NCBI GenBank assembly: GCA_934726455.1
Contig: CAKVDS010000004.1
Coordinates: forward strand, 24,169 to 88,168
Length of the DNA stretch: 64,000 nt
From: an uncultured Bacteroidales bacterium
Lineage (GTDB): Bacteria > Bacteroidota > Bacteroidia > Bacteroidales > UBA932
Direction: 5' to 3'
Shown here piece after piece: positions 57,499 through 64,000 of this stretch (its first letter is position 1; the number at the start of each line of letters is the position of its first letter). The notes under the pieces are model-generated. The model was not told the DNA's origin, ran no database searches, and worked only from the letters and a program-made list of their open reading frames with translations. A program made the translations under genes and the position numbers.

Positions 57499-60400
57499 TC
57501 ACCGTTTTTTATGGTTATATACTGCCGAATACAAGGCTGGCAGAAAGAAAAGGCTTATCACCGTGCCGACAGTCATTCCGACCACTATCACAATCGCCAT
57601 AGGGTATTGGAGATCCGAGCCCATGTTGCCCCTTGAGAGGAAAGGCAATACGGAGAACACCGTGGTGATCGAAGTCATGATTATAGCCTTTATGCGTCTG
57701 TGGCCGGCCTCGTGCACCGCAGCATCGACCTCCATTCCCCCACGCACCAGCCTGTTGATGGTGTCCACTTTCAGAATCGAGTCGTTGATCACAATACCGG
57801 TTATGACTACCAGTCCGATAAGCGACATGATATTGATGCTGACCCCGACCGCCCAAAGGAAAAGAAGCGAGAAAGCCACGTCAATCACAATCTCAGACAG
57901 AATGATAAGCGGCTGGACGAGGGACTCGAACTGCGAGGCCAGAATAAGAAAAAGAAGTGCCAGAGCCACAAACATCACCATAGCCATCTGGCGCATCATC
58001 TCCCGGTTGGAAAAATACGCCCCGCCGAAAGAGACATCGAAGCGCGGGTCGCTCTTCACCACAGGACTTATCGCCTCCATTGCAGGACGCACCTGCGAAG
58101 AAGGCATGTCGAGTTCCAACGGATAGTAATTGCCCTCATCACCGGATATCAGCGTCTTGAATGTCTGCTCGAATGTCTGCTTCATCAAGGCTTCAAGAGG
58201 TATTTCCGCCCCGTCTTTGGTCGTGACAGTCGCAGAAAGCACATCCTTCATGCCCTGAACATCAGTTCCGAGCACCACCGGGACAGAACGGTTGCCCCTG
58301 ATAATCTCAAAGACTGTGTTGCCGTTGAGAGAATTGCGAAGCACCTCCACAAGATCCGAAAAGCTCACTCCATACAGGCGCATCCTCTCCGGATCCGAAA
58401 TATAGAGGACATCCTCCTTGAGCGGAACCGGAGGAATCCCCATGCCGGGCAAGGCAGCCTTAAGTTCGGAGAGCATCTCCTGCAGATTCACGACCTGAAG
58501 CCCGTCATCCCCGGTGGGACGCAGACGCACCAGAAGCTGCGCTTCCCTCTCCGAAAACACGAGATCGAATATGTTGCCGGAAGCGGAAAAGCTGCTGAGA
58601 GCCCCAGGATAGCGCCCGCGCAGATATTCCGAGACTCGACTCTTTACCTGTTCCAAAGATGAGGCATCACGGCACTTGAAATAAACAGAAGCCTCACTCA
58701 TGGACTGGTCTCCGCTGTGGCTGAGCACGAACTGCTGCACCCCGACCATCGCCGAAGTCTGCTCACATTCCCCAAGAACGGCATTTTCAAGTTCCAGAAC
58801 ACGTGAGCGGTTCTGCTCGACAGAGATATGCTCGTTCCAATCCAGATTGAGTATCGCATCCGTGTACGTGATATCTGGAATTTTCTGCCGTGGCATATAA
58901 GCAATGCAGACAGCGGCAATCGCTATGCAGAAGAGAGGCAACGCCCAGCAGACCAGATACTTGTGAGACAAGAACCAGTTCACGCCGGCATCATAGATCC
59001 GCATCCCGCCGCGCAGCTGGATTTTGGAGAGGAACTGATTCGGTCGGAATGCCGGCAGACGACGGTAGAGCGCCCAATAATAGACAGGAATCACCGTGAC
59101 AGTCACCAGCCAGGAAACGAGCAACACAACTGACAAGGATATCGCCTGGTCATAGAAAAGTTCACCTGCCAGCCCGTTGAGAAACACGAGAGGGATGAAT
59201 ACCGCGCAGGTAGTCAATACGGAACTCAACATAGCGCCGGCCACTTCCTTAGTACCCTCCACCACCGCCGTACGCAAATCATCTCCCCTCTGCCACCGGC
59301 CGGTGATATTGTCCGTAAGCACTATGGTATTGTCAACCATCATACCCACTCCGAGCAGCAGTCCGGCAAGAGAAATGATGTTGATAGACAGTCCGATAAG
59401 ATAAAAGATAAAAAACGACACCAGCAACGACAGCGGAATCGTCAGCGACACCAGCAGCGGCGAGCGGAAATCTTTCATAAAAAGGAAAATCACCAGACAC
59501 ACCAGCACAAGCGCCACAACTATATTGAGAAGCAGATTGTTGATGGAATACTGGAGAAGCTCGGTCTGATCTCTGGAAAGTGTGAAATCAAGTTGCGGAT
59601 AATCGCGTGCAAACACCTCCAACTGCTCGTCTATGCCATGTTTCAAGTCAGCCATACGGGCCTCGCTCTGCTTTATCACCGCCATCACCACAGCATCCTT
59701 GCCGTCAGAGAGATAAAGTCCGGACATCGGAGCGGTGCGCTCCTCGACCCTCGCGACATCCTTGATCTGGAATAGCCGTTCGCCGACCTTGAAATAAACA
59801 TTCTCTATATCCTCCCTCGATCCGGCGAAGGAGCGGAACTTGACATTGTAGTGATATTCCCCGTCGCGTATGGTGAGGTTGGAGAGAGACACATTCGCCG
59901 AGGATATGAAAGTCTCGAATTCCTGGAGAGTGAGGCCGAGCCGCGTCAACGCCTGCTCATCAGGCACGACAAGAATCTCCCTGTCCGCATTGCCGCTTAT
60001 GTCGACCATCGCTACCTGAGGAAGCTGCTCTATCCTCTTGCTGACCACATCCTCGACAAATTCGCTCATCCCGAGAAAATCATCTCCCACGGAGTCGCGC
60101 ATCGTCACATTGATATAGAAAGCGGGAATATCGGTGGCACTGGCCTTGAAGACTTTGGGGCGCTCCATTTTTGGAAGGGATGACATCGCCCTGTCTATCT
60201 TCTCATTGACCTCGATATAGAAATAATCTATATCCTGCCCCTCCTCGAAAGTCAACGTCATCGTGGCAGTGCCGTCCTTGGACTCGGAACGGATATCCTT
60301 CAGATGGCCTATCTGCACCAGCGACTGTCTCAAAGGCTTGACGACGGCATCATCAAGCTCTCCGGCAGACTTGTCCGGAGCAGTGATCTGCACCGTCACA

Positions 60401-60525
60401 TACGGGATATCCACATCCGGTATCAAAGACACAGGAAGATTCCGTATGCCGATGACGCCGAGCACGACGAAGACCAGCACAATCATCGAGACGGAGACCG
60501 GGCGGTCGAGGAGTCTGTTGAGCAT
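57499..60525 (-). CDS. RND efflux permease (first of two)
   Basis: 1008 aa. Starts with the typical LLDRPVSVSMIVLVFVVLGVIGI, then NLPVSLIPDVDIPYVTVQITAPDKSA. TM4 is LSINIISLAGLLLGVGMMVDNTIVLTDNI with the proton-relay Asp. C-terminal helices include GVSINIMSLIGLVVITGIVINDSILKVDTINR and FSVLPFLSRGNMGSDLQYPM. It belongs to the AcrB/MdtB group of proton-driven pumps for drugs, lipids or metabolites. It lies 6 nt after the adaptor gene and directly before a second permease. Confidence 0.92.
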   Translation of the reverse strand: MLNRLLDRPVSVSMIVLVFVVLGVIGIRNLPVSLIPDVDIPYVTVQITAPDKSAGELDDAVVKPLRQSLVQIGHLKDIRSESKDGTATMTLTFEEGQDIDYFYIEVNEKIDRAMSSLPKMERPKVFKASATDIPAFYINVTMRDSVGDDFLGMSEFVEDVVSKRIEQLPQVAMVDISGNADREILVVPDEQALTRLGLTLQEFETFISSANVSLSNLTIRDGEYHYNVKFRSFAGSREDIENVYFKVGERLFQIKDVARVEERTAPMSGLYLSDGKDAVVMAVIKQSEARMADLKHGIDEQLEVFARDYPQLDFTLSRDQTELLQYSINNLLLNIVVALVLVCLVIFLFMKDFRSPLLVSLTIPLSLLVSFFIFYLIGLSINIISLAGLLLGVGMMVDNTIVLTDNITGRWQRGDDLRTAVVEGTKEVAGAMLSSVLTTCAVFIPLVFLNGLAGELFYDQAISLSVVLLVSWLVTVTVIPVYYWALYRRLPAFRPNQFLSKIQLRGGMRIYDAGVNWFLSHKYLVCWALPLFCIAIAAVCIAYMPRQKIPDITYTDAILNLDWNEHISVEQNRSRVLELENAVLGECEQTSAMVGVQQFVLSHSGDQSMSEASVYFKCRDASSLEQVKSRVSEYLRGRYPGALSSFSASGNIFDLVFSEREAQLLVRLRPTGDDGLQVVNLQEMLSELKAALPGMGIPPVPLKEDVLYISDPERMRLYGVSFSDLVEVLRNSLNGNTVFEIIRGNRSVPVVLGTDVQGMKDVLSATVTTKDGAEIPLEALMKQTFEQTFKTLISGDEGNYYPLELDMPSSQVRPAMEAISPVVKSDPRFDVSFGGAYFSNREMMRQMAMVMFVALALLFLILASQFESLVQPLIILSEIVIDVAFSLLFLWAVGVSINIMSLIGLVVITGIVINDSILKVDTINRLVRGGMEVDAAVHEAGHRRIKAIIMTSITTVFSVLPFLSRGNMGSDLQYPMAIVIVVGMTVGTVISLFFLPALYSAVYNHKKR

Positions 60526-60531
60526 AGGCGG

Positions 60532-61623
60532 CTATTTTTGTCTGATGCTGACAGAAGACCCGTCGGCAAGATTCAGGTTTCCTGACACTATTATGCTGTC
60601 CCCCTCGGAGAGCGATGCGCCGCGGTCTTCATTGGCCTTGATTACATAACTCTCGGAATTGGCTCTGAGTGTATTGACATAGACCCACTCGGCCTTGCCG
60701 TTGCGATAGCGGAAGACGACCTCCAGTCCATCCCGGATCACGACAGCGCTCTTCGGGACCACAAGTTGAGAGGAGAGTTTACGCTCCACCACCACCTTGA
60801 CATTCATCCCGTCCACGAGCCGGGCTCCTCCGCCGACTTGCGCGGTGACGGCAATCTGCCCGTTTTTGTCCACAACGGGATTGATTGCAATTATCTTTCC
60901 CCTCACCTCCCCCTCAGCATCACCGAAAGGGGTCACCCTGACCGTCTGTCCGGACGAGAGGAACGGATATTCGGATTCCAAGGCATAGAAATTGACGTCA
61001 AAGGAAGAATCACCGACGACAGCGCAGAAAGGATCTGTACCCGTCCTGTCCCACTCTTTCAGCTTGAGATCCGCCACCCTGCCACCGAAAGGCGCACGCA
61101 GCACAGTACCGTCCATGGAGCGCCGCGCCTTGGCGAAATTGATACGTGCATTCTCATATCCCGAGCGTATCCTGGCAAGTTTCAGGACATCTGCAGGAGC
61201 GGAAGCCGTATCGGCAGTAGAATACCCCATACCGGCCAGCACATCCAGATACTCAAGCCGTGCCTTGTCCAGCTCAAGCTGCGCACTCTCAAGCGCGAGG
61301 CTCTGAGCCTGTGAATCAAGTTCCGCCAGGACATCGCCCTCCTTGACCGGGAAACCGTTGTGCACATTGACTTTGGTTATCACACCGGATTCCGGGAAAT
61401 ACAGAACGCTCTTGCGGCTGGCGGAAAGTTTTCCGTTGGAAAGCAGCTGCATGGGAAAGTCCTGCCGGCGCAATGTCACGACCTCGACCTCATTGACTTC
61501 AGGAGAATACGCAAGTTTCGAATCGTCCTGCTGCTCCACGGCATTTTCCCTGCACGAGACGGGCAGCATCACCAGCACCAAGGCCAATACCCTGAGGCTC
61601 ATATCAATCAAGCATTTCTTCAT
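60532..61623 (-). CDS. RND efflux periplasmic adaptor (membrane fusion protein)
   Basis: 363 aa. Lipobox PVSC near residue 24, so it is anchored by lipid. The biotinyl-lipoyl hybrid motif is split: FPESGVITKVNVHNGFPVKEGDVLAELDSQ near 75-105 and RAPFGGRVADLKL near 175. A short coiled-coil hairpin lies between them (SLALESAQLELDKARLEYL). The beta-barrel and membrane-proximal domains follow. It links the permeases to the outer-membrane channel. It overlaps the tolC-like gene by 20 nt. Confidence 0.92.
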   Translation of the reverse strand: MKKCLIDMSLRVLALVLVMLPVSCRENAVEQQDDSKLAYSPEVNEVEVVTLRRQDFPMQLLSNGKLSASRKSVLYFPESGVITKVNVHNGFPVKEGDVLAELDSQAQSLALESAQLELDKARLEYLDVLAGMGYSTADTASAPADVLKLARIRSGYENARINFAKARRSMDGTVLRAPFGGRVADLKLKEWDRTGTDPFCAVVGDSSFDVNFYALESEYPFLSSGQTVRVTPFGDAEGEVRGKIIAINPVVDKNGQIAVTAQVGGGARLVDGMNVKVVVERKLSSQLVVPKSAVVIRDGLEVVFRYRNGKAEWVYVNTLRANSESYVIKANEDRGASLSEGDSIIVSGNLNLADGSSVSIRQK

Positions 61624-63073
61624 AATTCACTTCAATATCTTCCCCTGCGATAAAATCATAGAGGGTGAGTTTGCGCAATGTATAATAATAGTTCCAGAAA
61701 TTGCATATATCCTGGATGTACTTGCTCTCGGCCGAATCGCTCTCGGAACGTGCCGTATTGAGGTCTGTCACCGTGGCCTTGCCGCTGCGGAAGCGCTCCA
61801 TCACAAGTCCATAGCGTTCTGCCGCTATCGCCCGCGCGCGACGGGACACATCGCACAGGCGTCTCTGGTTGTTGAACTGTCCCACGGCTGTATACAGGCT
61901 GATGCGCTTGTCGTTCTCGGCCTGTTCCACCTTGGCCTTGACCACGTCAGCGGCTGCCTCGGCCTTCATCACCTTGCCCTTTCCCTCACCCCAGTCGAAT
62001 ATCGGGATGGAGAATGTCAATCCCACCACTTCCTGATCAAGCAGGTTGCGGTAGGTGTCCGGCAGAGCTGAGGCCGAATTGGAGAGACCGAAACGGGCGT
62101 TAAGTTCCATGGTTATGCCACGGTTGGCTTTTGCACGCGCCACGGCAGCATCGGCATTAAGGATGTCTATGGCGTTGCCGAGGTTGAATGATGAATTGGA
62201 TGCGGATTTTTCCAAGACAAGGGCATAGTCCATCTCGACATCGGGCAGCGCTTCCTCCAGCACCGGGTTCACCTGGCGGGACTCGTCAAATCCAAGCAGG
62301 GAGTTCAGCGACATCCGTGCCTCGTTGAGTTTGACAAGGTTCTCGTTGATGGAGATGCTGTCGTTGAGCATCCGGAGTTCGAGCTGGAGATAATCGGAGC
62401 GCGTCACGGAACCTATCGCCATCCTGTCGGCGGCCACACGCAACATCCGGGAAGTGTTCTCGTAATTCTTGAGTGACGACTCATATACCTGCTTTGCCAC
62501 CATCACATCATAGTAAGAATCCACAGCCTTGAGTGTCACCGTCTCCATGGATTCGAGGTAGGTGCGTTTCGCCTTCTCGTATTCTTTCGGGGAGATGAGC
62601 CTGTCCCATTTGAACTGGTTGTAAGCGAAGAGCGGCTGGCTATAGGACACCGTCACAGGCTGGGCGTACCATGTATTTTCCGTGGAGGAACCGAACTGGT
62701 CTATGCGGCGCAGGTCAGAATAGAGATAGAGCGTGCCGCCGGTAAACGGGATGTTCTGCCGGAGCTGAAGCCCCACGCTGTTCTGCATGTTGTAGTTCTT
62801 GGTGTAGAGCATCTCGCCGGTCTCGTAGTTCTGCAGCAGGCGCAGGGAACGGTCGAACGAGCCGAGCTCACCGTACAGGTGCAGGGACGGCAGGCGGCTG
62901 GCCTGATAGGAGCGCCAGGCCCAATAGTCAGAGACAAATGAAGACTTGGCCGAAAGCGCCGCGACCGAACGGGTGCGAGCCTCGGAAATCACCTCTTCAA
63001 GAGTCATGTCCTGTGCGTGCAGGGGAAGCAGCGCAAGAAATAATCCGAACAATAAGTTTACTCGATGAACCAT
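61604..63073 (-). CDS. TolC-family outer-membrane efflux channel
   Basis: 489 aa from the ATG at 63073. The signal peptide ends LPLHAQ. It shows the two-fold repeat of long helices and strands expected of TolC proteins (LEEVISEARTRSVAALSAKSSFVSDYWAWR..., LNARFGLSNSASAL...LTFSIPIFDWGEGKGKVMKAEAAADV). It forms the outer exit duct of the RND pump. First gene of the four-gene operon; a -7 box lies 20 nt upstream, inside the gap behind lepB. Confidence 0.92.
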   Translation of the reverse strand: MVHRVNLLFGLFLALLPLHAQDMTLEEVISEARTRSVAALSAKSSFVSDYWAWRSYQASRLPSLHLYGELGSFDRSLRLLQNYETGEMLYTKNYNMQNSVGLQLRQNIPFTGGTLYLYSDLRRIDQFGSSTENTWYAQPVTVSYSQPLFAYNQFKWDRLISPKEYEKAKRTYLESMETVTLKAVDSYYDVMVAKQVYESSLKNYENTSRMLRVAADRMAIGSVTRSDYLQLELRMLNDSISINENLVKLNEARMSLNSLLGFDESRQVNPVLEEALPDVEMDYALVLEKSASNSSFNLGNAIDILNADAAVARAKANRGITMELNARFGLSNSASALPDTYRNLLDQEVVGLTFSIPIFDWGEGKGKVMKAEAAADVVKAKVEQAENDKRISLYTAVGQFNNQRRLCDVSRRARAIAAERYGLVMERFRSGKATVTDLNTARSESDSAESKYIQDICNFWNYYYTLRKLTLYDFIAGEDIEVNYEEMLD

Positions 63074-63093
63074 AGGCAATGGATAGTCATTCG

Positions 63094-63101
63094 CAAATAT
63101 A
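63094..63101 (-). promoter_or_regulatory. Promoter -7 box of the tolC-RND operon
   Basis: Minus strand reads TATATTTG, 20 nt before the tolC-like ATG and 8 nt after the lepB stop, so the pump operon can be transcribed apart from lepB. Confidence 0.5.
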
Positions 63102-63108
63102 GTGAAAA

Positions 63109-63900
63109 TTATGGCTTGAACACCCCCACTATGAAATCTTCCGGAACGAATCCGTCGTAGCGGCTGTCACGCGAGTCGCAGACATTGTCCCCGACAAAGA
63201 AATAGTAGTCCTTGGCGAAGGTGTAGACCTGTCCGGAAAGTTCATGGGCAGGACGGCCGGTCTCATATTCTATCACTCGGGAGTACATGTCAGCGGCTTC
63301 CGGGGAGAGCGTGACGCTCATTCCCTTGCGCGGCACTATCACAGGCCCGAAATCCTTGATCGTCCACTCGTCCTGCTTCGAGGCGAACTGTCCGGCGCGA
63401 AGGCATTTGAGACGAAGCAGCATGGAGTCGGGCATATCTTTGAGCCGCCTTTCGTTCTGCGGCGGCACACCTATGTTTCCAGTCCTGGAATTGACATAAT
63501 GTGAGCCGATGATGCTCAGAGTGTCCCCGGGGCAGGCGGCGCAGCGCTTGGCGTAGACATAGTTGACTTTGAATCCTATCTTTCCGGGGCCTTTGCCGGC
63601 AGGGGTATTGTAGACCACGAAATCCCCCACCCTGACATCGCGCAGCCCGGGCAGTCTCAGACAATGAAGCTGCGGCTTGCTGAAGTCAAAGTCGGTGAAT
63701 ATCCTCGGCCCGGCAATCAGTTTGTTGACATACACCGCCCGGCCCCCGTAGAGCGTCGGCTCCATGGAATGGCCCTTGATGATGAAGCGGTCGCAGATGA
63801 ATACCCGTCTGGCATAATGCAGCAGCACCAGAGAGCAGAGCGCTATGCAGACTATGCTCACTATTTTGATGATGTTTTCCGTTCTTTTATTCATTGGCAT
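63109..63900 (-). CDS. lepB: Signal peptidase I
   Basis: 263 aa. One N-terminal transmembrane helix (IVSIVCIALCSLVLLHYA), then the S26 boxes: FIIKGHSMEPTLYGG with the nucleophile Ser (about 45), VYAKRCAACPGDTL with the general-base Lys (about 118), and FFVGDNVCDSRDSRYDGFVPEDFI. It cleaves signal peptides of exported proteins at the periplasmic face. Two ATG starts (63900 and 63894) are possible. A rather large insert between the Lys box and the GDN box is usual in Bacteroidetes. Confidence 0.93.
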   Translation of the reverse strand: MPMNKRTENIIKIVSIVCIALCSLVLLHYARRVFICDRFIIKGHSMEPTLYGGRAVYVNKLIAGPRIFTDFDFSKPQLHCLRLPGLRDVRVGDFVVYNTPAGKGPGKIGFKVNYVYAKRCAACPGDTLSIIGSHYVNSRTGNIGVPPQNERRLKDMPDSMLLRLKCLRAGQFASKQDEWTIKDFGPVIVPRKGMSVTLSPEAADMYSRVIEYETGRPAHELSGQVYTFAKDYYFFVGDNVCDSRDSRYDGFVPEDFIVGVFKP

Positions 63901-64000
63901 GAATTGGTATGGGCGGAGAGGTGGTTGGCGGCGATGGTGTTTTTTTCGGGGGGGGCGGGGCGATGGTGGCGGACAACCTATTGATTCTCAAAGCATTAAT

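Overview
This window reads as a chromosomal segment of a moderately GC-rich member of the Bacteroidales (Bacteroidetes). The evidence is the recurrent TAnnTTTG -7 promoter box, NigD-like and lipobox lipoproteins, TonB-dependent outer-membrane proteins, a PPi-type phosphofructokinase, plant/Chlamydia-like IspG residues and Bacteroidetes-type carbohydrate enzymes. A finer placement (for example Rikenellaceae or a Cryptobacteroides-like lineage) is only a guess.

Layout. 1-6.5 kb: tRNA-Thr(CGT), a GH51 arabinofuranosidase, a nigD-like / ECF sigma / beta-barrel operon and a PPi-phosphofructokinase. 6.6-15.6 kb (+): a tightly overlapping housekeeping operon ligA - yihY-like - rel - Ig-like lipoprotein - membrane barrel - ispG. 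15.6-20.5 kb (-): a second overlapping operon, C1 peptidase - pssA - lipoprotein - 3'-5' exonuclease - rlmI-like. 20.5-30.8 kb: an accessory island lying between the C1 peptidase gene and gap. It holds two homologous 430-aa AAA/DUF4143 ATPases at its edges, a broken rhuM, a three-gene DUF3990/DUF3791 cassette whose ADP-ribosyltransferase has lost its core, a type III restriction-modification pair with a small companion ORF, unusual palindromic and tandem repeats, and the stub of a PLD-type helicase gene. 30.8-33.9 kb: gap, surE, lpxB.

33.9-38.2 kb: a 4.3-kb insert holding a membrane-anchored TPR regulator and a divergent TonB-type receptor. It is bounded by 45-bp direct repeats that are two alleles of the 3' end of yggS. 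38.2-47.1 kb: yggS, yidC, a DUF349 gene, trmD, an orphan small-RNA-like transcription unit, an FN3 lipoprotein, pyrG and a glutaminyl cyclase. 47.1-52.3 kb: a plant-glycan locus (GH106, CE1-like esterase, and a GH31 enzyme that has lost its catalytic domain). 52.5-54.3 kb: an AbiE-type toxin-antitoxin pair with a perfect 18-bp operator-like palindrome woven into its promoter, sitting beside the GH31 break. 54.3-63.9 kb (-): lepB followed by tolC - adaptor - two RND pumps.

The most unusual items are the insert flanked by yggS 3' ends, the decaying defence island, the promoter-terminator unit at 43.34-43.49 kb, the AbiE palindrome, and several promoters whose -7 box lies only 5-9 nt from the ATG, implying leaderless or nearly leaderless mRNAs. 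All family assignments come from reading motifs by eye; no database search was run.
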